From assembly GCF_025151215.1 (NCBI RefSeq), contig NZ_CP102286.1, positions 372,001 through 436,000 on the forward strand: a stretch of DNA of 64,000 nt, in the 5' to 3' direction. The notes under the pieces were generated by a model. It made no database searches. It saw nothing but the letters and a program-made list of their open reading frames with translations, and had not been told where the DNA came from. Both the position numbers and the translations under genes were made by a program. This DNA is from Parabacteroides merdae ATCC 43184. Lineage in GTDB: Bacteria > Bacteroidota > Bacteroidia > Bacteroidales > Tannerellaceae. Of the stretch, positions 25,472 through 34,957 are shown in pieces (position 1 is the first letter of the stretch; the number at the start of each line of letters is the position of its first letter).

Positions 25472-27593
25472 GCCCTTTCCTGTATTCGTCTACGATTTCC
25501 AGTAGCTTTGCGCCATAGTTTTCGACGATCTTTTTCCCGATACCGGGGATTTTGAGGAGATCACGTCCGCTGGCGGGTAAGGTGTTGGCTACCCCGATCA
25601 GGGCCTTTTGTTGCAGGATGGTATAAGTTGGAAGTCCTTTTTCGGTTGCCACCTCATAGCGCCAGTGTTTCAGGTTGGCATATAGTTCTGGATGTTTGAT
25701 GTCTGTCGATATTTCCAGTTTAGCCGACTCTGATGATTTTTCGGAACGTTTGCGTGTGGTCGGAGCAGACGGTTGTTCGATGCTTGCTTTGGCCTTAGCC
25801 GACAGATAGCCGGAAATTGTGAATCCATCTTGACAACCTTGCAAGGTTGACAGTTTGATACGAAGGTCTTCGTTCCACTTGTCTAACGCATTCTTGATTG
25901 TTTTGCGTGTTTCTTTATTGTCGATTTCCACATTCGATGCTTCCTGCAATGGGGTGCAAAGGCGATCTATTTGCTCCAGAAAGTAAGCCACGCCTTTCCG
26001 GACACGCTCTTGGATCGTTTCGTCTTTCAGATAATCGGTATTGCCTGTTATCAGCCGTTTCAATTGCTGGATGAATCGTTCTCCGACATCTGTGACCGTG
26101 GAACGGAATGCGTCGCGTGTGTTAGAATACTGCACGCTCAGTTCCGGATATAGTTTTTGCAGATTCCCGTACACGACAAAGGCGGCATATTGTATGCGCT
26201 GCTGAAGATTGTTGAAGTCAAACAGTTCACATATCAGTTCCGTGAAATAAAGTTGCTGTGCGGCCTGCATTTGCTCTTCACGCGGTTGGCGGCTGTCGAC
26301 CGATGAAGAGAATTCCTGTATCCGGTAATCATTGATCATGGCGTTGCGGGTGATCTGACTGCTCAACACAAGACCTTCCAACGTTTTGCAACGGCTGAGT
26401 GCGACATATACCTGTCCGTGCGAAAAAGCGGCCGAAGCATCAATGATGGCATGCTCGAAAGTCAATCCCTGGCTCTTGTGTATGGTGATCGCCCAAGCTG
26501 TTTTCAACGGATATTGACTGAAGGTGCCGGTAATGGTTTCGGTGATTTCCTTTGTTTCGGGATCAATCGTGTATTTCACATTGTTCCAGATTTCCTTTTC
26601 GACGACGATCTCGTTTCCTTCTTGGTCGACTACGGTTATCTTGTTTGGGTTGATAAATACGATCTTTCCGATCTTCCCATTATAGTATCGTTTTTCGGAA
26701 GATGAATCGTTTTTGACGAACATGACTTGCGCGCCGCATTTCAAGATTAACTTGTCGTCGGTCGGATAAGAATATTCGGGAAAGTCGTTATTGATCTCAG
26801 CTGAAAAAGTGTAAGGCTGTCCGGGAAGTTCCGCCAGTTTTCGGTTGTTGATCTGCTGTGCCTGGTAGTTATGTGTCGTGAGTGTGATATAACCCGATTG
26901 TTCGTCCGGTCTGAAGTTGGGAATGTACCGCTGGTTCAGACGTTGCAAGGTCTCGTCGTCGAAGCGGTTCTCACGGATATTATTCAACAGGTTGATGAAA
27001 TTCGTGTCGCTTTGGCGGTAGACATGTGTCAGCTCAATACAGAAATAATTGCTTTCCGACAGTGCCTTGCTGTCGAAAAAGAAGGTGGACGGATAGTGCT
27101 CTTTCAGCAGATTCCATTCATCATCTTTGGCGACAGGCGCTAATTGTTGTAAGTCTCCTATGAGCAATAACTGGACACCTCCGAAAGGTTTACTGTGATC
27201 TTTATAACGACGCAGGACGTCGCTGATAGCGTCCAGCAAGTCTGCGCGCACCATGCTGACCTCATCGATCACCAGCAAGTCCATACTGCGGATAATATTG
27301 ATTTTGTCCTTGCGGAATTGGTTCTTGAAATCTGTTTTGCCTCCCCGGTATTCCGGTGAAGACGGAATGTAAGGCCCGAACGGCAATTGGAAAAAGGAGT
27401 GGATAGTGACGCCTCCTGCATTGATAGCAGCTACTCCTGTCGGTGCAACAACGATCATTCGTTTAGGTGAAACCTCTTTAAGCCTTTTTAAAAAGGTAGT
27501 TTTGCCCGTTCCGGCTTTTCCTGTCAGAAAGAGGTTGGTTCCGGTGTTCTGCAGCAAGTTGAAGGCGAGGTCAAACTGTTGGTTTGTTTGCAT
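25467..27593 (-). CDS. PIF1-like superfamily 1 helicase with HRDC-type C-terminus
   Basis: A 708-residue ATP-dependent DNA helicase. Walker A FLTGKAGTGKTTFLKRL lies near residues 18-34, IVVAPTGVAAINAGGVTIHSFF is motif Ia, LLVIDEVSMVRADLLD is motif II and LLIGDLQQLAPV is motif III, all in the PIF1/RecD-like order. AWAITIHKSQGLTFEHAIID and QVYVALSRCKTLEGLVL are motifs V and VI. The last 75 residues (LKHWRYEVATEKGLPTYTILQQKALIGVA...LLKIPGIGKKIVENYG) form an HRDC domain with a helix-hairpin-helix-like end for DNA binding. This architecture is common in Bacteroidetes. It has its own TATATTTG -7 element at 27628-27621. Confidence 0.9.
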   Translation of the reverse strand: MQTNQQFDLAFNLLQNTGTNLFLTGKAGTGKTTFLKRLKEVSPKRMIVVAPTGVAAINAGGVTIHSFFQLPFGPYIPSSPEYRGGKTDFKNQFRKDKINIIRSMDLLVIDEVSMVRADLLDAISDVLRRYKDHSKPFGGVQLLLIGDLQQLAPVAKDDEWNLLKEHYPSTFFFDSKALSESNYFCIELTHVYRQSDTNFINLLNNIRENRFDDETLQRLNQRYIPNFRPDEQSGYITLTTHNYQAQQINNRKLAELPGQPYTFSAEINNDFPEYSYPTDDKLILKCGAQVMFVKNDSSSEKRYYNGKIGKIVFINPNKITVVDQEGNEIVVEKEIWNNVKYTIDPETKEITETITGTFSQYPLKTAWAITIHKSQGLTFEHAIIDASAAFSHGQVYVALSRCKTLEGLVLSSQITRNAMINDYRIQEFSSSVDSRQPREEQMQAAQQLYFTELICELFDFNNLQQRIQYAAFVVYGNLQKLYPELSVQYSNTRDAFRSTVTDVGERFIQQLKRLITGNTDYLKDETIQERVRKGVAYFLEQIDRLCTPLQEASNVEIDNKETRKTIKNALDKWNEDLRIKLSTLQGCQDGFTISGYLSAKAKASIEQPSAPTTRKRSEKSSESAKLEISTDIKHPELYANLKHWRYEVATEKGLPTYTILQQKALIGVANTLPASGRDLLKIPGIGKKIVENYGAKLLEIVDEYRKGQ

Positions 27594-27620
27594 GGCGATT
27601 TGTGATATTGTTAATAGTCA

Positions 27621-27628
27621 CAAATATA
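27621..27628 (-). promoter_or_regulatory. -7 element of the helicase gene
   Basis: TATATTTG on the minus strand, 28 bases before the ATG. Confidence 0.45.
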
Positions 27629-27662
27629 TAGAAAATATTATAATTGGCAATGTTTTTGATAC

Positions 27663-27691
27663 GGATTATGAGGTTGCGACCCTCATAATCC
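27663..27691 (-). terminator. Hairpin directly after the exchanger stop codon
   Basis: GGATTATGAGG (27663-27673) and CCTCATAATCC (27681-27691) are perfect 11-base arms with a 7-base loop, abutting the stop codon of the AspT-family gene. No T-run follows, so it may stabilise the 3' end or act as a weak terminator. Confidence 0.55.
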
Positions 27692-29290
27692 TTATACGAC
27701 CAATGCGGCGATGAACTGGATAAAAAGAATTAGGAACACCATCGCAATCGGATAGACCGTCGCATACGCGATGCTGGGGGCAGAACTGTCGCTCATCGAA
27801 TCGGCGGCGGCAAGTCCTGGCGTACTGGTCATTCCTCCTGCGATCGTCCCGATCAAGTCTAAGATGTGGATTTTGAATACGAAATAGCCGAACAGGACAG
27901 CCACGATCATCGGTACCATTGTGATTGCCATACCGATTCCGAATAATGTCCAGCCACTTTCTTGGAATGTCGATACCAGGTTGACACCGGCGGATGTTCC
28001 GACCTCGGCGAGGAACAGAAGTAGGCCGATCTGACGGAGTAACTGGTTGGCGGAACCTGACATGGACCAGATGATCGGTCCCGTTTTGCCAATTGCACTC
28101 AGGATAAGTGCGACAATCAGGATGCCACCTGTCAGTCCGGGTGAGAAAGAGAAGGAGTCCGAAAACGAAATGTTCAGTTTTCCGAACAATACTCCGAGGA
28201 CAATACCGGCTGCAATCGGGAAAAAGTCCGTGTCGGAAAGTTTTTTCTCGTCATTACCGAACACCTGTCCCAATTCCTTTATGTCTTCTTTTTCTCCAGC
28301 AACCATTAACTTGTCGCCGAATTTCAACATTAATTCCGGTTCGGGTGAGAGGTCGATACCGCTTCGGCGTACACGAGTAACGGTACAATTGAACGTGCGT
28401 TGCAGATTCAGGTATCCTAAACTTTTATTAATGACGTTCTTGTTCGTCACCAATAGAGATTGCAATTCCTGAGTGCTGCCGAAAGGAAGGTCGTTCTCTA
28501 CACGTTCACCGACAAGAAGTGCCAGTTGTTCCAAAGACTTGTCGTTACCGACAGCCTTGATCATGTCTCCTTCATGCAAGATGGTTTGCGCTACTGGTAT
28601 GCTTGTCCGGTCTTTATGTTTTATACGGGAAATGACGGCTCCCGTCATGGAACGAAGTTGTAACTGGGCCAGTGTTTTTCCGAATATATTGGCGTGGGTG
28701 ATACGGAAAGTCGCCGTATGCAACGGGGGATATTTCCCTTTTCGCTGTACTTCGAGTGCCTTGGCTTCGGCGATAAGGTCTTTGCGCAACAATTTCGGCA
28801 ATAATTTTATAAAAAGTATCACACCGATCACTCCGAACGGATAGGCGATGCCATAGGCGATGGAAGCGGAGGAGGAGTGCGTGCTGTCGATCGCGACGGC
28901 AAGACCTGGCGTACTGGTCAGCGCCCCAGCGATCAGTCCGACGAGGCTCGGCGTATCGATTCCGACCACATATTTAAGTATCAAACCGGTAAGGCTGGCA
29001 GATCCGACAATCAGAAGCGTTAGTATGATCAATGTTTTCCCTTTCGAACGGAAGGAGTCGAAGAATCCCGGACCCGCTTGTATGCCGATGGTGAAAATGA
29101 ACAATACCAAACCGAAATTTCCCAGTTCCTTAGGAATGATTACTCCGAAGTGCCCGAATAGGAGAGCGATAAAGATAACGGCTGATACGTCGAGAGAGAG
29201 GCCTTTGATCTGTATTCTGCCCAATATGAATCCTAAGGCGATAATCAGGAACAAGGCAAAATAAGACGATTGAAGCAATGTTTCAAGCAT
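27692..29290 (-). CDS. AspT/YidE-YbjL family transporter
   Basis: A 532-residue membrane protein of the aspartate:alanine exchanger family. Two halves of about five membrane helices each, both with the duplicated [12 protein letters not shown] / [12 protein letters not shown] motif and a matching [13 protein letters not shown] / [13 protein letters not shown] stretch, flank a cytoplasmic region of about 200 residues with two TrkA-C (RCK-C) domains, visible from [20 protein letters not shown] and [10 protein letters not shown] onward. The real substrate is unknown for most members. It is divergent from truA, with a full -33/-7 promoter. Confidence 0.9.
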   Translation of the reverse strand: MLETLLQSSYFALFLIIALGFILGRIQIKGLSLDVSAVIFIALLFGHFGVIIPKELGNFGLVLFIFTIGIQAGPGFFDSFRSKGKTLIILTLLIVGSASLTGLILKYVVGIDTPSLVGLIAGALTSTPGLAVAIDSTHSSSASIAYGIAYPFGVIGVILFIKLLPKLLRKDLIAEAKALEVQRKGKYPPLHTATFRITHANIFGKTLAQLQLRSMTGAVISRIKHKDRTSIPVAQTILHEGDMIKAVGNDKSLEQLALLVGERVENDLPFGSTQELQSLLVTNKNVINKSLGYLNLQRTFNCTVTRVRRSGIDLSPEPELMLKFGDKLMVAGEKEDIKELGQVFGNDEKKLSDTDFFPIAAGIVLGVLFGKLNISFSDSFSFSPGLTGGILIVALILSAIGKTGPIIWSMSGSANQLLRQIGLLLFLAEVGTSAGVNLVSTFQESGWTLFGIGMAITMVPMIVAVLFGYFVFKIHILDLIGTIAGGMTSTPGLAAADSMSDSSAPSIAYATVYPIAMVFLILFIQFIAALVV

Positions 29291-29323
29291 GTCAAATAGT
29301 TTTGTTGTGAAGATTTATGTTTG

Positions 29324-29354
29324 CAAAATTACACTTTTCTGCCTGTATAGACAA
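29324..29354 (-). promoter_or_regulatory. Promoter of the AspT-family gene
   Basis: Minus-strand TTG (29354-29352), 20 bases, TAATTTTG (29331-29324). Confidence 0.65.
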
Positions 29355-29374
29355 TCCCTTGGCGAGATTTCTGT

Positions 29375-29382
29375 TACCTTTG
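29375..29382 (+). promoter_or_regulatory. -7 element of truA
   Basis: TACCTTTG fits TAnnTTTG and lies 35 bases before the GTG start of truA; it shows the true start must be downstream of 29382. Confidence 0.5.
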
Positions 29383-29417
29383 CAGCCGAAATCAAACATA
29401 AGCAAGGATATCCGGAC

Positions 29418-30182
29418 GTGAACAGATACTTTATATATTTAGGTTATAACGGTAAAAAGTTTTGTGGCTGGCAGATACAGCCGAATGGAATCACTGTGCA
29501 GCAATCTATCGAGGAAGCTTTGGCTACGTTGTTGCGCCAACCGGTTCCGATCGTGGGAGCGGGGCGGACGGATGCTGGTGTGCATGCCCGCCTGATGGTG
29601 GCTCATTTCGACTGGCAGGAACCGATTGCCGACCTCGCTTTCTTAGCGGAGAAGCTGAACCGTTTGCTTCCCAAAGATATCGCGGTCTACCGTATTGTAC
29701 CTGTACGTCCCGATGCGCATGCCCGGTTCGATGCCATTTCGCGTACCTATAAATATTATGTCACGACGCGGAAAGATCCGTTCAATTACGAGTTGGTCTA
29801 TAAGATTCCGGGAAAACTCGATTTCGAGGCGATGAACAAGGCTTGCTCAGTTTTGTTTGACTACATAGATTTCACCAGTTTCAGCAAGCTGCATACGGAC
29901 GTGAAGACGAACAACTGTCGCATCTATAAGGCTGGTTGGGAGAGGGAAGGCGATGTATGGGTTTTTACCATACAGGCGGACCGTTTCCTGCGCAATATGG
30001 TGCGTGCCATTGTCGGTACTTTACTCGAAGTGGGCAGAGGAAAACTGACGGTCGACGGTTTCCGCCAGGTGATCGAAGCCAAAGACCGTGGACGTGCCGG
30101 GACTTCCGCTCCCGGACACGCTCTCTATCTGGTCGACGTCACTTATCCCGAAGAACTTTTTCAGTTGGCAGTCGGCTGTTGA
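29418..30182 (+). CDS. truA: tRNA pseudouridine(38-40) synthase TruA
   Basis: Converts uridines 38-40 of the tRNA anticodon arm to pseudouridine. I start at the GTG at 29418 ([22 protein letters not shown]), giving 254 residues, the usual length; an open frame continues upstream but covers the -7 element. The catalytic aspartate is in [11 protein letters not shown] near residue 50. [27 protein letters not shown] and [21 protein letters not shown] are family signatures. The EamA permease gene follows after 57 bases on the same strand. Confidence 0.95.
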   Translation: MNRYFIYLGYNGKKFCGWQIQPNGITVQQSIEEALATLLRQPVPIVGAGRTDAGVHARLMVAHFDWQEPIADLAFLAEKLNRLLPKDIAVYRIVPVRPDAHARFDAISRTYKYYVTTRKDPFNYELVYKIPGKLDFEAMNKACSVLFDYIDFTSFSKLHTDVKTNNCRIYKAGWEREGDVWVFTIQADRFLRNMVRAIVGTLLEVGRGKLTVDGFRQVIEAKDRGRAGTSAPGHALYLVDVTYPEELFQLAVGC

Positions 30183-30239
30183 CTGTTGTGTTTTCCGGTC
30201 TAAAAAATATTATTCAGAAACTTTCAACTTTCAACTGTT

Positions 30240-31136
30240 ATGTGGCTCGGATTAGCCTTCATCTCCGCCTTCCTTTTAGGTTGTTATGAAGTAAACAAAA
30301 AAATTTCGCTAGATGGTAATGCCGTTATTCCGGTTTTGTTTTTCAATACATTGATAAGCAGTCTTATCTTTGTCCCTTTCATTTTTCTTTCGTTTTTTAC
30401 AGATGTGCTCGACGGGACGATGTTGTATGTGCCGCGTGTCTCTTTAGAGACACATGTGGCAGTGTTTATAAAGGCCGTGATCGTCTTGTCATCGTGGATA
30501 TTCGGCTATTTTGCCTTGAAGCATTTACCGCTGACCATTACCGGGCCTATCAAAGCGACGCAGCCAGTCGTGACGCTGGTGGGAGCCATGCTTGTCTTTG
30601 GTGAGCGGCTGAACCTGTACCAATGGATCGGGGTGATTCTTTCCATTGCCTCTTTCTACCTCCTTTCCTCATCCGGGAAAAAAGAGGGAATCCGTTTTAC
30701 GCATAATAAATGGATCTTCTTTACCGTCTTGTCTATCCTTACCGGAGCGGCGAGCGGCTTGTATGACAAACACCTGATGGGAAGTCTGGATGTGATGACG
30801 GTGCAGGTCTGGTTCAATGTCTACCAGTGCCTTATGATGTTGCCGATCCTCCTGTTTCTTTGGTATCCGCGCCGGAAAAGCACGACACCTTTTGTCTGGC
30901 ACTGGAACATTATCTTTATATCCGTCTTCCTCTGCGTGGCGGATTGGATTTACTTTTATGCCTTGACTTTTCCCGGTTCGATGATCTCTATCGTCTCGAT
31001 GGTCCGCCGTAGTAATGTCCTGGTTACCTTCCTTGCCGGTGCTTTGTTCTTCCATGAAAAGAACTTGAAAAGCAAGGCAATCGACCTGTTTTTAGTATTA
31101 TTAGGAATGATATTCCTGTATCTCGGTACGCGCTAA
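30240..31136 (+). CDS. EamA-family (DMT) permease
   Basis: A 298-residue protein with ten predicted transmembrane helices in two EamA repeats, the drug/metabolite transporter superfamily. The first repeat ends with HLPLTITGPIKATQPVVTLVGAMLVFGERLNLYQWIGVILSIASFYLLS, the second with TFPGSMISIVSMVRRSNVLVTFLAGALFFHEKNLKSKAIDLFLVLLGMIFLYLG; both show the family proline and charged end-of-helix pattern. Substrate cannot be predicted. The start codon is preceded by a TTTCAACTTTCAACT repeat of the same type as in front of mreC. Confidence 0.88.
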   Translation: MWLGLAFISAFLLGCYEVNKKISLDGNAVIPVLFFNTLISSLIFVPFIFLSFFTDVLDGTMLYVPRVSLETHVAVFIKAVIVLSSWIFGYFALKHLPLTITGPIKATQPVVTLVGAMLVFGERLNLYQWIGVILSIASFYLLSSSGKKEGIRFTHNKWIFFTVLSILTGAASGLYDKHLMGSLDVMTVQVWFNVYQCLMMLPILLFLWYPRRKSTTPFVWHWNIIFISVFLCVADWIYFYALTFPGSMISIVSMVRRSNVLVTFLAGALFFHEKNLKSKAIDLFLVLLGMIFLYLGTR

Positions 31137-31148
31137 GGCATATTCTAT

Positions 31149-31156
31149 TACTTTTG
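31149..31156 (+). promoter_or_regulatory. -7 element of the DUF3256 gene
   Basis: TACTTTTG, 24 bases before the ATG. Confidence 0.45.
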
Positions 31157-31180
31157 TAGATGAAAATTGTAGATTAAGAT

Positions 31181-31813
31181 ATGAAACGATTATTTCTTTC
31201 TATACTGCTTTGTGTATTTGTGTGGGGGATGAAGGCACAGGAGATGGATGCGGTCTTTGTCGCCATGCCTGACCAATATGTACCCCAGCTGGAAAATGCC
31301 TGGCGTAAGGATTTGATAGATTTGTATAATTCAGGAAAGGAAGCGAAGCTGAAAAACACCATGAACGGCTTTTCCACCTTGAAGAAGCTGACGGACGATT
31401 ACCTGTTGTTGCAGGTGACGGAGCGCAGCACGGTAGAGATGAAGCTCTTGCCGCTGGTCAACGATACCTATGTCGTTTGTATGATCACGACCGTATACGG
31501 TCCTGTTCCCGACAGCCAGGTCGAGTTTTTCACGACAGACTGGAAGCTGTTGGACTCTGCTGATTTGTATACTCCGGTTCCAGTAGAATGGTTTATTAAA
31601 GACGATGCCGACAAGAACCGCACCGCCTTTATCGAAGCAACTGCTCGTCTGGATATGGACTTACGGAAATATTCGCTTAGCCCCGACGACCAGACGTTGA
31701 CGGTCGAATACACGACCCCCCAATATTTGACGAAAACCGAACGCAAGCAGGTGGAACCTTTCCTGAAGAACACTCCAAAGGTTTATACCTGGGAAAAGTT
31801 CCACTTTAAATAA
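31181..31813 (+). CDS. DUF3256 family secreted protein
   Basis: A 210-residue exported protein with a clear Sec signal (MKRLFLSILLCVFVWGMKAQ, cleavage near residue 19). The mature part, with DAVFVAMPDQYVPQLENAWRKDLIDLYNSG near the start and YVVCMITTVYGPVPDSQVEFFTTDWKLL in the middle, matches the Bacteroidales DUF3256 family. No function is known; no lipobox or membrane anchor is seen, so it should be periplasmic. It ends 17 bases from the convergent PepSY-like gene, with no terminator visible between them. Confidence 0.85.
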   Translation: MKRLFLSILLCVFVWGMKAQEMDAVFVAMPDQYVPQLENAWRKDLIDLYNSGKEAKLKNTMNGFSTLKKLTDDYLLLQVTERSTVEMKLLPLVNDTYVVCMITTVYGPVPDSQVEFFTTDWKLLDSADLYTPVPVEWFIKDDADKNRTAFIEATARLDMDLRKYSLSPDDQTLTVEYTTPQYLTKTERKQVEPFLKNTPKVYTWEKFHFK

Positions 31814-31830
31814 AAGGGGTGGATATAAAT

Positions 31831-32316
31831 CTACCAGTCGTATCCCGGAGCAATGGTCGAACTTTTGATTACGATCTTCGCTTCGGAGTCGAGTATGATA
31901 TGTATCTCATTGTTGTCTTGTTTCAGTTCAAAATCGTAGAACAGGCCGTCCGGCCGTTCGATTGCCGTGATATCTTCTATTTTATATTGGTTGTAGGCGG
32001 AGCTTTGCAACGCATCCATAACGGCGACAGGAACGTCGCGGGTACTGATTTCCCAATGTGTGGAGACCCATTGCTCCTTCGTGTCGAACCATACTTCTTT
32101 GTGCAGACTCTTTTCTTGTATATCCACTTCCGTCCCGTTAGTCTCTTTTTCGGATTTCAGGATCGTTGCGGCCGGATACTTCTGTTTCAAGAAGTTCCGG
32201 ATAGGAGTTGCGACGTTTTCGGCAGGTGTTTTTTGTTTTTGCCGGTTGTTGCTGCATGCGGCGAACAGTGTGAGGCTGCATAAGTACAATAGCAAGACGG
32301 ATAATTTAGTTTTCAT
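31831..32316 (-). CDS. PepSY-like (BLIP-type) lipoprotein
   Basis: I start at the ATG at 32316 (MKTKLSVLLLYLCSLTLFAACSNN, 161 residues). The lipobox LFAAC makes C21 the lipidated residue. After a short linker two similar segments follow (IRNFLKQKYPAATILKSEKETNGTEVDI and VAVMDALQSSAYNQYKIEDITAIERPDGLFYDFELKQ), each with the x-P-x-A-x-I-x-x pattern and following beta strands of PepSY-like proteins. These bind or inhibit proteases in some cases, but many in Bacteroidetes are uncharacterised. It is divergent from the ECF sigma operon; a shared regulatory region of about 170 bases separates them. Confidence 0.85.
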   Translation of the reverse strand: MKTKLSVLLLYLCSLTLFAACSNNRQKQKTPAENVATPIRNFLKQKYPAATILKSEKETNGTEVDIQEKSLHKEVWFDTKEQWVSTHWEISTRDVPVAVMDALQSSAYNQYKIEDITAIERPDGLFYDFELKQDNNEIHIILDSEAKIVIKSSTIAPGYDW

Positions 32317-32487
32317 GACTTGTTGTTTTTTTATTGTTACTATTCGTGGCGAGTTCCCGATCGAACTCTGTCTCGAAAGAAACAATTCTTTTGTCTTCAT
32401 GGTTGTCCGCCACGATAATAATATGCCTTTTTTATTTTTTTCGTTTTTCTCATGTTATGTTTTCGTTTCTTTGTCGTCATAATAGTA

Positions 32488-32985
32488 GAAATGGAACTCG
32501 AAACGTTTAAAATAACCGTGCTGCCGCTTCGGGAGAAGTTGATCAATATTTCCTGGCGGATGATAGAGGACAGGTCGGATGCAGAAGACATCGTGCAGGA
32601 GACTTTTCTGAAATTGTGGCAGATTCGCGAGAAGTTGGATGGTTATAACAGTGTCGAGGCGCTGGCTGTACAAGTGGTCAAGAACCTGGCGCTGGACAAA
32701 CTGAAACAGCATCGGCCAGAAGGGACGGATATAGCCTTGCTTTCTCTTGATTCGGGAACAAGGAACCCGGCGGAAGAATTGGAGCAGCACGATACGGTTG
32801 CCCGTATCCGTTGGCTGATAAGTAAGCTGCCTTCGCTACAGCAAACCATTATCCGGATGAAAGATGTCGAAGGATATGAATTGGCGGAGATAGCGGAGAT
32901 CACAGGCACTCAGGTCGAAGCGGTTCGGGTGAATCTTTCGAGAGCCCGGAAAAAGATACGGGAACAGTTAATGAAGGAGTTATGA
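32488..32985 (+). CDS. ECF-type RNA polymerase sigma factor
   Basis: A 165-residue extracytoplasmic-function sigma factor starting at MELETFKITVLPLREKL (32488); an open frame of 12 residues upstream looks non-coding. Region 2 is seen in RMIEDRSDAEDIVQETFLKLWQIREKL with the core-binding DAEDIVQE motif, and region 4 in LPSLQQTIIRMKDVEGYELAEIAEITGTQVEAVRVNLSRARKKIREQL. It opens a four-gene unit with a membrane protein of the anti-sigma type and two exported proteins, so it probably controls its own envelope module. Confidence 0.95.
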   Translation, partial: EMELETFKITVLPLREKLINISWRMIEDRSDAEDIVQETFLKLWQIREKLDGYNSVEALAVQVVKNLALDKLKQHRPEGTDIALLSLDSGTRNPAEELEQHDTVARIRWLISKLPSLQQTIIRMKDVEGYELAEIAEITGTQVEAVRVNLSRARKKIREQLMKEL

Positions 32986-33002
32986 TTTATAATTTGTGAT
33001 TT

Positions 33003-33548
33003 ATGGGAAAGAGGAATCTACATATGATAGAGGAGTTGCTGGAACGGTATTTCGAAGGTGAGACTTCTGCCGCGGAAGAAAAGCAGATCCGTGCCTTTTT
33101 CGCTTCGGGAGAGGTGCCGGAGCATCTGGCTGCCTATGCTCCTCTGTTCGCTTATTTCGACGAAGAAATAGAACGTGATGCGGAAGCGCAAGTTGGCGAA
33201 CCGGATTCGGGACCCGAATCGGTATCCGTTCCGTTCCGCTCTGCGAACCGGAAGCGTGCAGCCCTTTACCTCTTTTCCGGCGTGGCTGCCTGCGTGCTGG
33301 CTCTGTTGAGTCTTACCCGCCTGCTGTATCCCGCTGATCCCTGTTTCTGTTCCGACAGCTATGTCGTGATAAACGGCCGTTGCTATACCGATATCCATAA
33401 AGTTCGTTCATTGGCGATCGAAGCGTTGCAGGAAGTGGCCACTCCTGCCGATGATTACTTCCCGGAGATGGATAAGGATGAGGCAGACCGCCGAATAATA
33501 GATAACCAGTTAAAAGAATTAGGTAGTCTTTTTAGTGAAGACGAATAA
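33003..33548 (+). CDS. Putative anti-sigma factor, single-pass membrane protein
   Basis: A 181-residue protein with a cytoplasmic N-terminal part (MIEELLERYFEGETSAAEEKQIRAFF, typical of the Bacteroidetes anti-sigma/YlaD-like helix start), one membrane helix at about 80-102 (RKRAALYLFSGVAACVLALLSLTRLL) and a periplasmic tail with a two-cysteine cluster (PCFC). Position right after the ECF gene and topology support the anti-sigma call; there is no zinc HxxxCxxC motif. An internal ATG at 33024 (MIEELL) is an alternative start. Confidence 0.75.
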   Translation: MGKRNLHMIEELLERYFEGETSAAEEKQIRAFFASGEVPEHLAAYAPLFAYFDEEIERDAEAQVGEPDSGPESVSVPFRSANRKRAALYLFSGVAACVLALLSLTRLLYPADPCFCSDSYVVINGRCYTDIHKVRSLAIEALQEVATPADDYFPEMDKDEADRRIIDNQLKELGSLFSEDE

Positions 33549-33560
33549 AAGAATATCAAG

Positions 33561-34025
33561 ATGAAACAGTTGAGGTATAGGCTATTAATAATGTTGGCTG
33601 CTTTGATGCTGTTGCCGACCGGTGTGGGAGCTGCCGAAGCGCAGAAAGACCTGAAGATACAGGATGTCTTTACCCGTTACGGTAAAAAGAGGAATGTCAC
33701 GATGGTGGAGCTTTCCAATGAAATGCTGGAAACATACGGTATGACGCGCTATAAGAGCATCACGATCAAGGACGATCCGGAAGCTCTTCGCTTTACCCGC
33801 CAATGTCTGGAAGCCGATCAGCGGGGAGCACGCAAGATCAAGGAGGTGACCGACGACGGGGGAGTGGTCTCCGCTTATTACCAGCTTCCGGGCAAAGACC
33901 CGGACGTGAATCGTTTTGTCCTGTTCAAAGTCAACTCCAAAGGGACGATCACACTGGTCTATATCGAAGGAGAATTGGACAGCGACGACCTGATCACCCT
34001 TTTATTTACCAAAAAAGATTTATAA
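33561..34025 (+). CDS. Secreted DUF4252/DUF6108-like protein
   Basis: A 154-residue exported protein with a signal peptide (LLIMLAALMLLPTGVGAAEA, cut near residue 25). The mature part starts LKIQDVFTRYGKKRNVTMVELSNEMLETYGM and ends VLFKVNSKGTITLVYIEGELDSDDLITLLF. The layout, a small secreted protein with GKK..VTMVELS...M and a closing LxYIEG-[ED]-[IL]-D segment, resembles DUF4252 proteins that often follow ECF sigma operons in Bacteroidetes. The exact family name is uncertain. It is 12 bases after the anti-sigma gene. Confidence 0.72.
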   Translation: MKQLRYRLLIMLAALMLLPTGVGAAEAQKDLKIQDVFTRYGKKRNVTMVELSNEMLETYGMTRYKSITIKDDPEALRFTRQCLEADQRGARKIKEVTDDGGVVSAYYQLPGKDPDVNRFVLFKVNSKGTITLVYIEGELDSDDLITLLFTKKDL

Positions 34026-34045
34026 ACAGATAAACAAGAAAAGAT

Positions 34046-34957
34046 ATGAAAAGATTTTTACTGATCATAGCCGCATGCTTTCCTGCCATCGGATTGCTGG
34101 CTGCAGATGTTGAACCGATGCCGGCCGATACGGTCATCCGGTTGGAAAACAAACGTATCGTAGTGAAGGACAACGGCGAACGGATGAAAGTGAAAGTGTA
34201 TGAACTGACCGAAGAAGGCGATTCGATAGACCGTGAAATGATCTTCGAGGGGCATTACCGGGACGGACAGAGTTACGAACGGCGCAAACATATCAAGTCG
34301 ATCAATATCCCGATCCCTTCTTGGGACAAAGATTTTGATCCGCACTGGGCAGGCTTCGGCATGGGCTTCGCCAACTTCTCCGGTAGTGACGGGATCAACG
34401 ACGTAGACGGTGTTTCGCTTCGTAGCGGTAATTCGTTGGAATATAATTTGAATTTTATGGAGTTCAGTTTCCCCTTCTCCCGTTATAGATGGGCGGTCGT
34501 GACCGGGGCCGGTATGCGCTGGAGCCGTTATCGGCTGGATATGAATGCTCATTTTCAGGAAGTGGACGGTGTGACGCAGTTGGTTCCTGCTCCCGAAGGC
34601 ATCGTTTATAATGCCAGCAAGTTGAATATCACCAGCTTGACGATTCCGGTCCTGCTTGAATGGCAGTCGCCTAAACATCGTCGCAAGGCTCCGCGTTTCT
34701 TTATCTCAGGTGGGGTGGTAGGTGTGGTCAAAACTATTTCTTCTTCCAAAATCGTCTATCATGATGCGGATGGCGAAAAACGTAAGAAAAAGATGGACCG
34801 TGGCATGAACCTTCGTCCTGTAACAATGGATTTTCTTTTTCAGGCAGGTGTCGGTTGCATCGGTTTCTATGCCAAATATTCTCCTTTCGGCCTGTTTGAG
34901 AAGGACAAAGGCCCGAAGGTGCATCCAGTTTCTTTGGGATTGCAGTTGCATATTTAA
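34046..34957 (+). CDS. Outer-membrane beta-barrel protein (PorT-type fold)
   Basis: A 303-residue exported protein, signal peptide MKRFLLIIAACFPAIGLLAADV. Residues 25-90 form a soluble part with DTVIRLENKRIVVKDNGERMKVKVYEL; from about 100 onward there are alternating amphipathic strands with aromatic ends (HWAGFGMGFANFSG, NFMEFSFPFSRYRWAVVTGAGMRWSRYRLDM, LTIPVLLEWQSP, FFISGGVVGVVK, PVTMDFLFQAGVGCIGFYAKYSPFGLF, VSLGLQLHI) ending in a barrel-type C-terminus. It is the last gene of the sigma module and may be its main target or sensor. Ligand and pore size are unknown. Confidence 0.8.
   Translation: MKRFLLIIAACFPAIGLLAADVEPMPADTVIRLENKRIVVKDNGERMKVKVYELTEEGDSIDREMIFEGHYRDGQSYERRKHIKSINIPIPSWDKDFDPHWAGFGMGFANFSGSDGINDVDGVSLRSGNSLEYNLNFMEFSFPFSRYRWAVVTGAGMRWSRYRLDMNAHFQEVDGVTQLVPAPEGIVYNASKLNITSLTIPVLLEWQSPKHRRKAPRFFISGGVVGVVKTISSSKIVYHDADGEKRKKKMDRGMNLRPVTMDFLFQAGVGCIGFYAKYSPFGLFEKDKGPKVHPVSLGLQLHI

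Noticed and set aside
29289-29417. A 43-residue N-terminal extension of TruA
   Set aside because: It runs through the TACCTTTG promoter box and does not resemble TruA; the GTG at 29418 gives the family length.
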